DNA of 64,000 nt from Aphanothece hegewaldii CCALA 016 (GCF_003007785.1 NZ_PXOH01000004.1:186001-250000), one strand, 5' to 3'; positions 28,462 to 37,622 are shown, numbered from the stretch's first letter. Numbers and translations: made by a program. Notes: generated from the sequence alone by a model not told the origin.

Positions 28462-29481
28462 ATGAACTTATTAATGAGAAGACTAAAACAAATCGTAATA
28501 TTACTTATCGTTTGCGTATTCTGTATCAGTTGTAGTCGTCTGCCTTCAATTAGCTATAACCCTTGGAAAGTGTTAAATTTACAAACTGACGCTACTTTTT
28601 CTGATGTCGCATTTACATCAGATCCAAATCACGGTTGGTTAGTCGGAACCAAAAATGCTTTATTTGAAAGCACCGATGGGGGCGAAACTTGGCAAGAAAG
28701 AAAGCTTGACCTAGGAGACGAAAAAGTTAGCTTTAATGCGGTTAGTTTTGATGGTCAAGAAGGCTGGATCACGGGGAAACCTGCTATCCTATTACATACA
28801 GAGGATGGTGGTAAAACTTGGTCACGGATTCCTTTGAGTGATAAATTACCAGGCGCACCCGATGGCGTGATTGCCCTAGGACCGCAAACGGCGGAAATGG
28901 TCACAGATTTAGGGGCGATTTACCGGACTAAGAACGGAGGTCGCACCTGGCAAGCCTTAGTAGAAGGTGCAGTTGGTGTTGCCCGCACGATTGAACGTTC
29001 TACAGATGGTAAATATGTTGCTGTTTCTGCTAGAGGGAATTTTTACTCGACTTGGACACCTGGCGACTCTGAGTGGAAACCCTATAATCGTAATTCTTCT
29101 CGACGTTTGCAGCGTATGGGTTACAGTGAAGATGGTCGCATTTGGTTAATTGCTAGAGGTGGACAACTTCAATTTACTAAACCCGATGTGGCTAACTTGG
29201 ATGAAGAGGGGGCATGGGATGAAGTTATTTATCCTGAACCCGGTACCAGTTGGGGTTTACTAGACATCACCTATCGAACTCCCGAAGAAATTTGGGTTGC
29301 AGGTGGTAGCGGTAACTTACTGGTTAGCTTCGATAATGGCAAAACTTGGGAAAAAGATCGAGAAGTAGAAAGTGTACCCACTAATTTCTACAAAATTGAT
29401 TTTATCAGTCCAGATCAAGGTTTTATCCTTGGTCAAGACGGGATAGTACTCAAGTATACTCCCAAAGCCGAAGCGGCCTAA
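28462..29481 (+). CDS. ycf48: Photosystem II assembly factor Ycf48 (HCF136)
   Basis: A lumenal seven-bladed propeller of 339 residues that stabilises newly made D1 during early photosystem II assembly. The N-terminus is a lipoprotein signal (ILLIVCVFCISC, lipobox Cys about residue 24). Blades repeat patterns such as GWLVGTKNALFESTDGGETW, GWITGKPAILLHTEDGGKTW and IYRTKNGGRTWQAL; the Arg-rich patch NRNSSRRLQRMGYSEDGRIW is typical of cyanobacterial Ycf48. It stands between rubA and psbE in the conserved order. Confidence 0.96.
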   Translation: MNLLMRRLKQIVILLIVCVFCISCSRLPSISYNPWKVLNLQTDATFSDVAFTSDPNHGWLVGTKNALFESTDGGETWQERKLDLGDEKVSFNAVSFDGQEGWITGKPAILLHTEDGGKTWSRIPLSDKLPGAPDGVIALGPQTAEMVTDLGAIYRTKNGGRTWQALVEGAVGVARTIERSTDGKYVAVSARGNFYSTWTPGDSEWKPYNRNSSRRLQRMGYSEDGRIWLIARGGQLQFTKPDVANLDEEGAWDEVIYPEPGTSWGLLDITYRTPEEIWVAGGSGNLLVSFDNGKTWEKDREVESVPTNFYKIDFISPDQGFILGQDGIVLKYTPKAEAA

Positions 29482-29484
29482 AAC

Positions 29485-29514
29485 TTGTGTAGAGACAAGA
29501 TAATTCTCTATTAT
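29485..29514 (+). promoter_or_regulatory. Candidate psbEFLJ promoter
   Basis: TTGTGT (29485-29490) and TATTAT (29509-29514) with 18 bases between, about 50 bases before the psbE start. Read-through from rubA-ycf48 is also possible. Confidence 0.4.
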
Positions 29515-29562
29515 AGACATTGGATTTTTTTACATCAATAACCTTGTAGGAGAGAACAAATT

Positions 29563-29811
29563 ATGTCATCAGGTAGTACCGGAGAACGCCCCTTTGGCGA
29601 CATTATCACCAGTGTTCGTTACTGGATTATTCACAGCATCACCATTCCGATGTTATTTGTTGCGGGTTGGTTATTTGTCAGCACAGGTCTAGCTTATGAT
29701 GCTTTTGGAACCCCTCGTCCTGATGAATACTTTACCCAAGATCGTCAAGAATTACCAATCATTTCTGACCGCTTTAAAGCAAGTCAAGAAATTCAAGAGT
29801 TTAAGAAGTAA
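29563..29811 (+). CDS. psbE: Cytochrome b559 alpha subunit (PsbE)
   Basis: An 82-residue thylakoid protein that binds the cytochrome b559 haem together with PsbF at the photosystem II core. It has the stromal N-terminus [18 protein letters not shown], the haem-ligand His in [13 protein letters not shown], one membrane helix, and a lumenal tail with [19 protein letters not shown] precedes the ATG. First gene of the psbEFLJ operon. Confidence 0.98.
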   Translation: MSSGSTGERPFGDIITSVRYWIIHSITIPMLFVAGWLFVSTGLAYDAFGTPRPDEYFTQDRQELPIISDRFKASQEIQEFKK

Positions 29812-29840
29812 ATCTAAAATAGAGAAGGAGCATTCATACG

Positions 29841-29975
29841 ATGGCAACTCAAAACCCCAATCAGCCCATTACTTATCCGATTTTTACCGTCAGATGGTTA
29901 GCGGTTCATACGTTAGCTGTTCCTAGCGTCTTTTTCATTGGCGCAATTACCGCAATGCAATTTATTCAGCGATAG
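29841..29975 (+). CDS. psbF: Cytochrome b559 beta subunit (PsbF)
   Basis: A 44-residue single-helix protein with the haem-ligand His in [10 protein letters not shown] and the ending [10 protein letters not shown]. It is preceded by GAAGGAG and lies 29 bases after psbE. Confidence 0.98.
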   Translation: MATQNPNQPITYPIFTVRWLAVHTLAVPSVFFIGAITAMQFIQR

Positions 29976-29987
29976 GAGAAGCCGAAA

Positions 29988-30107
29988 ATGGAAAGAAAAG
30001 TCAACCCCAACAGACAGCCCGTTGAATTAAACCGTACTTCTTTGTACCTCGGTTTATTGTTGATTGCTGTTCTCGGTATTCTATTCTCCAGTTATTTCTT
30101 TAACTAG
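29988..30107 (+). CDS. psbL: Photosystem II protein PsbL
   Basis: A 39-residue single-helix subunit at the photosystem II dimer interface, with the family N-terminus [20 protein letters not shown] and ending FSSYFFN. AGGAG lies 8 bases before the ATG, directly after the psbF stop. Confidence 0.98.
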   Translation: MERKVNPNRQPVELNRTSLYLGLLLIAVLGILFSSYFFN

Positions 30108-30153
30108 ACGAATTCATTAGATCATTTTTAGAAGCAATTAGGAGGATAAAATT

Positions 30154-30273
30154 ATGTTCGCTCAAGGTAGAATTCCCCTTTGGATCGTTGCAACAATCGC
30201 TGGTATGGGCATTATCACTGTTGTTGGAATTTTCTTTTATGGAGCCTACGCTGGTTTAGGTTCTTCAATGTAA
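30154..30273 (+). CDS. psbJ: Photosystem II protein PsbJ
   Basis: A 39-residue single-helix subunit near the plastoquinone channel; pattern [17 protein letters not shown] and the ending [17 protein letters not shown] precedes the start. Last gene of the operon, followed by a terminator. Confidence 0.98.
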   Translation: MFAQGRIPLWIVATIAGMGIITVVGIFFYGAYAGLGSSM

Positions 30274-30294
30274 ACTTTATTTTTCTTAGCATTA

Positions 30295-30329
30295 AACCGC
30301 AGATTTGTCAATAGTCTGGCGGTTTTTTT
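30295..30329 (+). terminator. Terminator of psbEFLJ
   Basis: AACCGCAGA (30295-30303) pairs with TCTGGCGGTT with one bulged G (30315-30324), followed by TTTTT. Confidence 0.82.
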
Positions 30330-30335
30330 ATATTT

Positions 30336-31217
30336 TTACTCATCCTTTAGATAAGCGCGAATCATAGCTTGTGTGCCTTGTTGTGCACCTTGGTCTAATT
30401 CGGCTACAATTTTAAATAAGCGATCGGCTAATTCAACACCAAGTAAATTTTCTTCACTAGCGGCTACAATTTCTTGAACAAATCGTAAATCTTTTAGGAT
30501 ATGTTTAATCATAAAACCGGGTTCTAAATCTGATGCGACAATTTTCGGTCCTAAATTCGATAAGGCCCAAGAACCTGCCGCCCCTGTTTGACAAACCTCT
30601 ATCATTAAACTAGGGTCAATTCCCTGGATTTTTGCCATATAGATCGCTTCACACAAGGCTACCATATGAACCGCCCCTAAAACCTGATTACAGAGTTTCA
30701 CCGCTTGCCCACTACCCACCGCACCACATAAACGGATGGTTTTGCCTATTGCTGCGAAATAAGGCTGACACTCAATAAAATCTTGTTCTTCTCCACCCAC
30801 CATTATCGTTAGTGTTCCCTTTTGTGCGCCGATATCACCGCCCGACACAGGCGCATCGAGAAACCGTAAATCATATTTTTCTAATTCCGAGGCAATCTTT
30901 TTAGCTGCTTGAGAACCGATCGTACTTAGATCTACAATTAATGTACCCACTTGGGCAAAATGAATCACCCCATTATCCCCTAATAAAACTTCTTCAACAT
31001 CGGCAACATCTCCGACACAGGTAAAAATAATTTCAGCCGTCGCTACAGCTTCTTGAATCGAATCTACCACATTCGCCCCAGATTGTTTGACGATTTCTAC
31101 ACCTATTGTGTTTGGGGTACGATTCCAAGCATTGACAGAAAAGCCATGACGTACTAAATTAACGGTCATTGGTGCGCCCATTACGCCGAGTCCAAGAAAA
31201 GCCAGTTGGTGAGCCAT
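30336..31217 (-). CDS. NAD(P)-dependent beta-hydroxyacid dehydrogenase (GarR/3-HIBDH family)
   Basis: A 293-residue oxidoreductase with the Rossmann start [20 protein letters not shown], the substrate-binding [20 protein letters not shown], and the catalytic Lys in [14 protein letters not shown]. Asn and Arg after the second beta strand (AWNRTP) suggest NADP preference. Relatives reduce tartronate semialdehyde, succinic semialdehyde or glyoxylate, so a role in photorespiratory metabolism is plausible. The gene is convergent with psbJ and lies close downstream of rpmB on the same strand. Confidence 0.88.
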   Translation of the reverse strand: MAHQLAFLGLGVMGAPMTVNLVRHGFSVNAWNRTPNTIGVEIVKQSGANVVDSIQEAVATAEIIFTCVGDVADVEEVLLGDNGVIHFAQVGTLIVDLSTIGSQAAKKIASELEKYDLRFLDAPVSGGDIGAQKGTLTIMVGGEEQDFIECQPYFAAIGKTIRLCGAVGSGQAVKLCNQVLGAVHMVALCEAIYMAKIQGIDPSLMIEVCQTGAAGSWALSNLGPKIVASDLEPGFMIKHILKDLRFVQEIVAASEENLLGVELADRLFKIVAELDQGAQQGTQAMIRAYLKDE

Positions 31218-31285
31218 TAGTTAAGATCCTAAAAAAACAAAAGGGGTATTGAAACCCCAAGTCCTGTTCATTTATACTACAGAAA

Positions 31286-31522
31286 TTAGTAGTGATTAAG
31301 ATTAATCCCAGCTTCTTTCGCCATTGCTTGAATCCCTCTGGTTTCAAGGGTTTTAATGGCTTTAGTCGAAATACGGAGTCTAACCCAACGGTTGCCCTCT
31401 GCCCACCAAATGCGTTTCCATTGTAGGTTAGGTTGTTGTAGTTTTTTCGTCCGACGGTGCGAGTGGGAAACAGCATAGGCATTATTCGCCTTTTTGCCAG
31501 TCAAGTCACATCTACGAGACAT
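31286..31522 (-). CDS. rpmB: Ribosomal protein bL28
   Basis: A 78-residue basic protein of the large subunit with the family start [35 protein letters not shown] and the C-terminal [20 protein letters not shown]. Bacterial length is normal. AGGAGGA lies upstream of the start. Transcribed alone or with the dehydrogenase gene that follows after 68 bases. Confidence 0.96.
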   Translation of the reverse strand: MSRRCDLTGKKANNAYAVSHSHRRTKKLQQPNLQWKRIWWAEGNRWVRLRISTKAIKTLETRGIQAMAKEAGINLNHY

Positions 31523-31626
31523 ATGATTATCCTCCTATGGGTAATAATTGCCAACTTCTTATCTTAACTAAAATTCTCCCCCTAACTCAAGGAGAAGAAT
31601 AAAAGAAGGAGAGTTGTTGAAAAAAA

Positions 31627-32379
31627 TTAGTTATTAATGCGACTTAGGAAAGCTTTAAGACGATCGCTTTTTGGATTATTAAAAACAACTTTAGGATCTC
31701 CATCCTCTTCGATCACACCTTGATTAAAAAAGAAGACTCGGTTAGCGACTTCTGAAGCAAACTGCATCTCATGGGTAACAACAACCATTGTCATTCCTGC
31801 TTCTGCCATTTTCCGCATCACTTCTAAAACTTCGCCAACGAGTTCGGGATCGAGTGCGCTAGTCGGTTCATCAAAGAGAATCACTTCAGGTTTCATACAT
31901 AGACTGCGGGCGATCGCCACTCGTTGTTTTTGTCCTCCTGAAAGTTGATCGGGATAAAAATCGGCTTTCGCGGACAATCCTACTTTATCTAGGTAATACA
32001 TTGCTCTATCTTTACATTCACTGTCTGGATGCTTGAGAACTTTACGAGGAGCTAACATCAAATTTTCTAAGACCGTCAAATGGGGAAACAGGTTGAAGTG
32101 TTGAAACACCATATTGACCTTACTCCGCATTGTTCTCAAAGCGGTTTGGCTCACTTTTGAGGAAGACATATCCATCCCCATTACTTCTAACTGTCCACTG
32201 GTAATGGTTTCTAAACGATTCAGACAGCGTATAAAGGTTGTTTTACCACATCCAGAAGGGCCAATTACTGAAACGACATCGCCCTTATGAATTTGACTCG
32301 TTACTCCTTTCAAAACTTCTAGAGAACCAAAGCTTTTGCGTAAATTATTACAGGATATAACGGCTGTCGAATCTGGCAT
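31627..32379 (-). CDS. bgtA: Amino-acid ABC transporter ATP-binding protein (BgtA/GlnQ type)
   Basis: A 250-residue ATPase with Walker [13 protein letters not shown], the Q-loop [15 protein letters not shown], signature [15 protein letters not shown], Walker [13 protein letters not shown] and the H-loop VVVTHEM. The subfamily serves polar amino-acid uptake. It is divergent from the fused binding-protein/permease gene, which lacks its own ATPase. The pair therefore resembles Bgt, the basic-amino-acid and glutamine transporter of Synechocystis. Confidence 0.9.
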   Translation of the reverse strand: MPDSTAVISCNNLRKSFGSLEVLKGVTSQIHKGDVVSVIGPSGCGKTTFIRCLNRLETITSGQLEVMGMDMSSSKVSQTALRTMRSKVNMVFQHFNLFPHLTVLENLMLAPRKVLKHPDSECKDRAMYYLDKVGLSAKADFYPDQLSGGQKQRVAIARSLCMKPEVILFDEPTSALDPELVGEVLEVMRKMAEAGMTMVVVTHEMQFASEVANRVFFFNQGVIEEDGDPKVVFNNPKSDRLKAFLSRINN

Positions 32380-32442
32380 AACTTTAAAAATTAGCTGATT
32401 TATCTATTTCATCTAAATTATCGTAGTTTTTTCAGGCTTATT

Positions 32443-32486
32443 GTATGTGATGTTACATTTTGCAACAAGTTTAGGATTGATACTAT
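32443..32486 (+). promoter_or_regulatory. NtcA-type promoter between bgtA and bgtB
   Basis: TGTA-N8-TACA contains the exact NtcA core GTA (32443-32445), eight bases, TAC (32454-32456). A TAN3T box, TACTAT (32481-32486), follows 24 bases later, close to the 22-23 expected of NtcA-activated promoters. It points toward bgtB and fits nitrogen control of an amino-acid transporter. Confidence 0.7.
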
Positions 32487-32549
32487 CGATGGCATCATAT
32501 CCTTAAAACTTATATAACTTATCTCAATATTGAGAAGGAAATTATAAAA

Positions 32550-34109
32550 ATGTTTAAATTTAGGCGGTTTAAAAAAATACGGGGTTTAGCGCTCGGTGTG
32601 ATTGGACTAATTATAGCTTTGACTCTTAGTGCAATTCCAGCGATTTCTCAAGATAGCAAACCTTTAAGAATTGGAACTGAACCGACTTTCCCCCCGTTTG
32701 AAATGCAGGATAAGAATACGGGAAAACTAACTGGGTTCGATATTGAATTATTAGAAGCAATTGGGGAAGAATTAAAAAGACCCATTGAGTGGGTAAGTTT
32801 ACCCTTTGATGGATTGATTCCCGCCTTACAATCGGGTAGTATTGATGCAGCCGTTTCGGGAATGACAATTACACCAGAACGCGCCCAAACTCTCAGTTTT
32901 TCTCGTCCCTATTTTAAAGCAGGTTTAGCGATCGCCGTTCAAGAAAGCAATGATAGTATTAAATCTTTTGATGATTTAAAAGGAAAAAGAATTGCTGTTC
33001 AAATTGGGACAACCGGTGCAAGTACAGCCACTGCAATTGAAGGTACGAAAGTTTCTCAATTCGATTCTGCTGCTTTAGCTTTACAGGAACTATTAAACGG
33101 AAAAGTTGATGCTGTTGTCAATGATGCAGCCGTAACTCTTTACGCGGTGAAAGAAGCAGGATTAAAAGGTGTTAAAGTAGTTGGAGAGCAAATTACAGAA
33201 GAATATTATGGAATTGCTTTACCCAAGAATTCACCCTTGGTTAATGATATCAATAATGCTTTAAGTACGCTTTTAGAAAACGGCAAATATGAAGCAATAT
33301 TTCAAAAATGGTTTGCGGGAAAAGCACCACCATTACCCGCAGTCGCACCGGGTTTACAAGGAGAAACAAAATCGGGTTTTGCTTGGGGTGATACCTTCCG
33401 TAGACTAATTTTCTACGGTGTTCCTTGGACATTATTATTAACTTCTTTGTCTTTTTTGTTTGGTTTATTGGGTGGAACTGCGGTCGCAATTGCGCTGATT
33501 TCTCCCTACAAATGGCTAAAAGTTATCTGTAGAATTTATGTCGATTTCTTCCGAGGTACGCCGATGTTGGTGCAGTTATTTATTATTTATTTTGGCTTAC
33601 CTGCACTCTTTAAAGGAATTGGACTTGATTTTAGTTTAGATCGACTTCCGGCGGCGATTATTGCTCTTAGTTTAAACGTTGCTGCTTACTTAGCTGAAAT
33701 TATGCGCGGTGGGATTGAATCCATTGATAAAGGACAGTGGGAAGCTTGTCAATCTTTAGGTATGAATTCAGTAGAAACGATGAAAGAGGTCATTTTTCCG
33801 CAAGCATTTCGCCGAATGTTGCCCCCTCTAGGAAATGAATTTATTACCTTAATTAAAGATACCAGTTTAGCGGCGGTAATTGGTTTTGAAGAGTTATTTC
33901 GTCAAGGACAATTAGGGGTAGCAACCACTTATAAAGCGTTTCAAATTTATATTGCAGTTGCTCTTGTTTATCTGGTTCTAACAACCTTAGCTTCTTATTT
34001 CTTTAAATGGTTAGAAAAACGGATGGACCCTCTCAAACAAGCTGAAGCAAGAGCGAAAAAAGCCGCTTTTACAACAAGTAACGATCGCGCAACTGTTGGT
34101 AGTAAATAA
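32550..34109 (+). CDS. bgtB: Fused amino-acid binding protein and ABC permease (BgtB)
   Basis: A 519-residue fusion. Residues about 1-35 form a signal/anchor; about 36-260 are a type-II periplasmic amino-acid-binding domain (IGTEPTFPPFEMQDKNTGKL, GLIPALQSGSIDAAVSGMTI, IAVQIGTTGAS). From about 285 on is a His/Glu/Gln/Arg-type permease with several helices and the ATPase-coupling loop EACQSLGMNSVETMKEVIFP. The fusion is typical of cyanobacterial BgtB, which with BgtA imports Arg, Lys, His and Gln and can recapture leaked glutamine. An NtcA-type site lies upstream. Confidence 0.93.
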   Translation: MFKFRRFKKIRGLALGVIGLIIALTLSAIPAISQDSKPLRIGTEPTFPPFEMQDKNTGKLTGFDIELLEAIGEELKRPIEWVSLPFDGLIPALQSGSIDAAVSGMTITPERAQTLSFSRPYFKAGLAIAVQESNDSIKSFDDLKGKRIAVQIGTTGASTATAIEGTKVSQFDSAALALQELLNGKVDAVVNDAAVTLYAVKEAGLKGVKVVGEQITEEYYGIALPKNSPLVNDINNALSTLLENGKYEAIFQKWFAGKAPPLPAVAPGLQGETKSGFAWGDTFRRLIFYGVPWTLLLTSLSFLFGLLGGTAVAIALISPYKWLKVICRIYVDFFRGTPMLVQLFIIYFGLPALFKGIGLDFSLDRLPAAIIALSLNVAAYLAEIMRGGIESIDKGQWEACQSLGMNSVETMKEVIFPQAFRRMLPPLGNEFITLIKDTSLAAVIGFEELFRQGQLGVATTYKAFQIYIAVALVYLVLTTLASYFFKWLEKRMDPLKQAEARAKKAAFTTSNDRATVGSK

Positions 34110-34119
34110 TAACATGATG

Positions 34120-34150
34120 TAGAGACGTGCTATAGCGTGTCTCTATTTTT
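34120..34150 (+). terminator. Palindrome and terminator after bgtB
   Basis: TAGAGAC (34120-34126) pairs with GTCTCTA (34139-34145) around an inner GCTATAGC palindrome, followed by TTTTT. It belongs to the same dispersed family as the palindromes at 13789 and 47227, and ends bgtB next to the convergent dtd gene. Confidence 0.65.
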
Positions 34151-34586
34151 CTAAAATTAAAGTAACTGGGCCATCATTTTCAATACTCACTTGCATCATT
34201 GCGCCAAATTGTCCTGTTTCTATCTTTAAACCACTGGTTTTTAACTTTTCGACAAATCGATTATAAAGTTTTTCGGCTTGTTCGGGGGGTGCTGCATCAC
34301 TAAATGAAGGACGACGACCTTTACGACAGTCTCCATATAGCGTAAATTGACTAATGACTAAAATTTCGCCTTGAATATCTTGTACTGATTTTTCCCATTT
34401 TTCGCCATCGCTTTCGGCTGGAAATAACCGTAATTCTAAACATTTTTTCACCATCCAATCTAATTGAATGTCTGTATCGGTTGTAACAATTCCTAGTAAT
34501 AAATTTAAGCCTTTATCGATTTTTCCAATTATTTGATCATTCACTTTCACCTGTGAAGATTTGACCCGTTGAATTACAACTCGCAT
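34143..34586 (-). CDS. dtd: D-aminoacyl-tRNA deacylase
   Basis: DTD removes D-amino acids (and Gly from mis-charged tRNA-Ala) in the cytosol. The 147-residue protein starts [18 protein letters not shown], and has [17 protein letters not shown] (the SQFTL motif with catalytic Thr) and the cross-subunit Gly-Pro motif in [11 protein letters not shown] at the C-terminus. Complete and of normal length. Convergent with bgtB. Confidence 0.95.
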   Translation of the reverse strand: MRVVIQRVKSSQVKVNDQIIGKIDKGLNLLLGIVTTDTDIQLDWMVKKCLELRLFPAESDGEKWEKSVQDIQGEILVISQFTLYGDCRKGRRPSFSDAAPPEQAEKLYNRFVEKLKTSGLKIETGQFGAMMQVSIENDGPVTLILEK

Positions 34587-34639
34587 AAATCAATATATAA
34601 TTTAGATTGATAGAACAATAGTATTGTTCATTTTAAATT

Positions 34640-35386
34640 ATGGTACAGTTTGACCCAACTTTACAACTTCCTACCAGTGACGAACTTCTCGACTCGGACG
34701 ATTTACCTGTGGATAATGAATTACATACTCTAGTCCCTAATTTTCTGCGTTTTATCCTGAGTTTTATCTGGTCGAGTCGTTTAGACTGGTTTTTTGGGGT
34801 TAATATGGGAGTATATCATACTACAGGCATTAATCTAAAAATTCCGATTGTTCCCGATGGTTTTCTGAGTTTAGGAATTGATCGACTTTTACCAAAACGC
34901 AAAGGAAAATTACGCTCAAGTTATGTGGTTTGGGAAGAAAAAAATATTGTACCCATTTTCGCCCTAGAAGTCGTCTCACAAACACCTGGCGATGAATATG
35001 ACGAAAAGATGGAAATCTACGCAAAATTAGGCGTATTGTACTATCTTATCTATAATCCCGAATACTGGCTAAGAGATCAACACGAACCCTTTGAGATGTA
35101 TCGTTTAGTGGATGGAATTTATCAAAGACTTATTAGTGAACCGTTTTGGATGCCTGAAGTCGGTTTAGGAATTGGACGAGCTTGGGGCATACACGATCGC
35201 GTTGAGCGTGAATGGCTATACTGGTATGATGAGCACAGAAGGCGTTATTTGTCTCCAGAAGAACAAACACAACAAGCTCAACAACAAGCCTTAGAAGCCC
35301 AACAACAAGCCCTAGAAGCGCAAAATCGTAGTCAACAATTAGAAGAAATATTGCGATCGCTTGGTGTTGATCCAAACACAATATAG
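34640..35386 (+). CDS. Uma2-family putative endonuclease
   Basis: A 248-residue protein of the Uma2/DUF820 family, which is greatly expanded in cyanobacteria and has a PD-(D/E)XK nuclease-like fold. The core is IVPDGFLSLGIDR, FALEVVSQTPGDEYDEKMEI with the Glu and Lys of the active site, and KLGVLYYLIYNPEYW. The C-terminal 45 residues are a Gln-rich coiled coil (QQAQQQALEAQQQALEAQ), common in this family. Natural DNA targets are unknown. Confidence 0.88.
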   Translation: MVQFDPTLQLPTSDELLDSDDLPVDNELHTLVPNFLRFILSFIWSSRLDWFFGVNMGVYHTTGINLKIPIVPDGFLSLGIDRLLPKRKGKLRSSYVVWEEKNIVPIFALEVVSQTPGDEYDEKMEIYAKLGVLYYLIYNPEYWLRDQHEPFEMYRLVDGIYQRLISEPFWMPEVGLGIGRAWGIHDRVEREWLYWYDEHRRRYLSPEEQTQQAQQQALEAQQQALEAQNRSQQLEEILRSLGVDPNTI

Positions 35387-35411
35387 GGTGGTTTAGTCCA
35401 CCCCGTAATAA

Positions 35412-36515
35412 TTATTTACCAAATCCTTTACCGCGTGTGGTAGAAGGTAAACAGAGACAATGATTAATCTGTTCTTTGAGTTTTTCGTGATCCAAATTTT
35501 GCCCGATTAAAACGAGTTGATTTTTCGGTTTTCCTTTCCATTCGTCGTCTTCAATAGTAAATCGTTTTCCACTCAAATGAAAAATATGACGTTTTGGACT
35601 TTCATCAAACCAAAGAATACCTTTAGCACGAAAAATATTTGCGCTTAATTGATTATCGAGAAAATATTGGAATTTACGAATTGAAAAAGGTTGATCACTT
35701 GCAAAAGAAATCGAAGTAAAACCATCATTTTCTAAGTGATCAGAATGGTGATGATGATGCTCATGAGCATGGTGGTGATGATGCTCATGATCATCATGAT
35801 GACAGTGTTCATCGTGTACATGATCGTGTTCGTGATGATCTTCAACTTGATCAAAATATTGCTCAGAATCAAATAAACCAACACTTAAAATAAGCGGTAA
35901 AGAAACCTGAGATTTAGTGGTACGAAGAATTCGCGCATCTTGTTTGATTTCTCTAATTCTGACTTCTAAAAGGTCAACATCGGCTTCATCCACCAAGTCA
36001 GTTTTATTTAAAACAATAACATCTCCGTAAGCAATCTGACTGTAAGCCGCTTGTGAATTAAATAAATCTAGACTAAAATTAGCACAATCGACAAGGGTAA
36101 CGATCGAATCGAGTCGAGTCATATCGCGTAATTCTGTGCCTAAAAAAGTCAGCGCAACGGGTAAAGGATCGGCTAAACCCGTAGTTTCAACCACTAGATA
36201 ATCAATTTTTTCAGGACGTTCTAAAACCTTATAAACAGCTTGCACAAGATCTTCATTAATCGTACAGCAGATACATCCGTTGTTGAGTTCCACCATATTT
36301 TCATCGGTAGTGACAATTAATTCATTATCAATACCAATTTCACCAAACTCATTAACTAAAACGGCTGTCTTCAAACCTTGCTGATTCGTCAGAATATAAT
36401 TAAGTAAGGTCGTCTTCCCACTACCGAGGAAACCTGTAATAATCGTTACGGGTAAACCCAACTTTGGGGTATCCATCGCGTCGGAGGTTGTGACTTGTGC
36501 TTCAACTGGTTGCAT
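35412..36515 (-). CDS. COG0523 (CobW-type) GTPase with His-rich metal-binding loop
   Basis: A metallochaperone GTPase. It shows the P-loop TGFLGSGKTTLLNY, the metal site GCICCTINED, the VVETTGLADPLP switch, VLNKTDLVD and a C-terminal CobW domain (RAKGILWFDESPKRHIFHLS). A long His/Asp/Glu-rich loop (about residues 225-265 counted from this start) is typical of members that handle zinc, cobalt or nickel. The frame is open to an ATG at 36584, but conserved sequence starts after the Met at 36515, and a palindrome just upstream would suit an operator; the shorter start is preferred. It is a single gene. Confidence 0.87.
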   Translation of the reverse strand: MQPVEAQVTTSDAMDTPKLGLPVTIITGFLGSGKTTLLNYILTNQQGLKTAVLVNEFGEIGIDNELIVTTDENMVELNNGCICCTINEDLVQAVYKVLERPEKIDYLVVETTGLADPLPVALTFLGTELRDMTRLDSIVTLVDCANFSLDLFNSQAAYSQIAYGDVIVLNKTDLVDEADVDLLEVRIREIKQDARILRTTKSQVSLPLILSVGLFDSEQYFDQVEDHHEHDHVHDEHCHHDDHEHHHHHAHEHHHHHSDHLENDGFTSISFASDQPFSIRKFQYFLDNQLSANIFRAKGILWFDESPKRHIFHLSGKRFTIEDDEWKGKPKNQLVLIGQNLDHEKLKEQINHCLCLPSTTRGKGFGK

Positions 36516-36526
36516 ATTATTTTTAC

Positions 36527-36544
36527 AAAGATAACAGTATCTTT
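36527..36544. promoter_or_regulatory. Palindrome AAAGATA-acag-TATCTTT upstream of the COG0523 gene
   Basis: A perfect 7-4-7 inverted repeat 12 bases before the preferred start of the GTPase gene. It could be a metal-regulator operator, or a hairpin covering the ribosome-binding region. It does not match the Zur box (TGATAATNATTATCA) I know, so the regulator is unassigned. Confidence 0.4.
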
Positions 36545-36584
36545 TTCCATGATAAAAGGATCTTTGGGTGAGTACCGCATTCAT

Positions 36585-36939
36585 GCGCTTCGATTTTAAA
36601 CCTAAAACCTATCTAAAATGATTTAAATCGGGTGACTTTTTGCCACCCATGTTTTGACTATTACGCTTAAGCCCGTTCAGAACGGTTAACGGGGTGGAAA
36701 AATGGTCAGGGTTGCGGAATTGCCCGTAAACCGATGGAAGCCTGGCAACTACAATAAATTTGGGGTTCAATCTCGTCTTGCTGCCGTTATGTATGCTTTC
36801 AAGAAATTAAGCCTTGTCAACCTTTAAAAGCACAAAAAATGCCAACCTACTTATCTACCTTTTTTTAGCAGTAAATGTACTAATTCACCCTTACGCCTCG
36901 AAAAAATAGGGGTAATGTGTGGTCCCCCCTATCGGTAAT
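36585..36939. other. Intergenic region with hairpins and a short decayed-looking frame
   Basis: The plus strand holds GGGTG-N9-CACCC (36632-36650), CCGTT-cag-AACGG (36669-36681) and a 41-codon frame at 36701-36826 (MVRVAELPVNRWKPGNYNKF...) that reads like the tail of a larger protein. In the same frame upstream KPVQNG is followed by a stop. This may be a transposase remnant or an RNA leader; no family was recognised. Confidence 0.35.
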
Positions 36940-37344
36940 TTAAGGATTTTGAGAAAAAACAATTCTACTGAAAATCGCTAAAATTCCTGCGGTAAGAACA
37001 CCAATGATGCTTAAAAAAGCAATCATAAAGGTATTGAAACGAGTATCAATACTTCCTAAACGTGCATTGTTATCATCAAGTCTTTTTTCAATGCCTTTTA
37101 GCTGTTCATCGGTTTTAGCGATATAAACATCTAACTTTTTCTCAAGAGCATCTATTTTACCGTCTAACTTTTTCTCAAGAGCATCTATTTTCTCGTCTAA
37201 CTTTTTCTCAAGAGCATCTACTTTCTCGTCTAACTTTTTCTCAAGAGCATCTACTTTCTCGTCTATTTTTCGGTCTAACTCACTAAACCCATTGTTAATT
37301 AAATCTTCTAACCGCTTTAAATCGCCTTCTGTAAGTGTGGACAT
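36940..37344 (-). CDS. Coiled-coil protein with 11-residue repeats and C-terminal membrane helix
   Basis: A 134-residue protein. Residues about 20-70 consist of near-identical 11-residue units (EKVDALEKKLD type), a right-handed coiled-coil hendecad pattern. A heptad-like segment and a C-terminal membrane helix (FMIAFLSIIGVLTAGILAIF) with a short polar tail follow, so it is tail-anchored with the coil in the cytoplasm. The function is unknown; it probably oligomerises. The DNA repeat makes its length likely to vary between strains. Confidence 0.7.
   Translation of the reverse strand: MSTLTEGDLKRLEDLINNGFSELDRKIDEKVDALEKKLDEKVDALEKKLDEKIDALEKKLDGKIDALEKKLDVYIAKTDEQLKGIEKRLDDNNARLGSIDTRFNTFMIAFLSIIGVLTAGILAIFSRIVFSQNP
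37130..37261. repeat. Four 33-bp tandem repeats inside the coiled-coil gene
   Basis: Units start at 37130, 37163, 37196 and 37229. Each begins TCTAACTTTTTCTCAAGAGC and differs at only a few bases near its end. A partial fifth unit (TCTATTTTTCGG) follows. Each unit encodes one 11-residue turn set of the coil. Confidence 0.88.
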
Positions 37345-37622
37345 TGAGTGCTAAACTCCTATTAGTAGAAAGATTTTTCCATCCCCCAGAGTTCCTACAT
37401 TTGGGGAGTTAATTATATTATCGGTTATTCGGCTGTTATCTCGTTAAAAAGCCAACACCACTATACCGTATGAAAGCGTATTGCGTAGCTTGCCTAGCAG
37501 AAAGAAAGATTTTAATGTCTCTTTAATAAATCCCCTGTTTTTTTTCCCTAAGATAGATCAATAGTAGGGAGCTTTCGCCTTAAAACAGGTTTAGCTTAAA
37601 GTCAGGAGTAAAATAATTAATC

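Noticed and set aside
36625..36830. Cobalamin riboswitch upstream or downstream of the CobW-type GTPase
   Set aside because: GGAAGCCTGGCA at first looked like a B12 box, but the remaining consensus is missing and the strand does not lead into a cobalamin gene.
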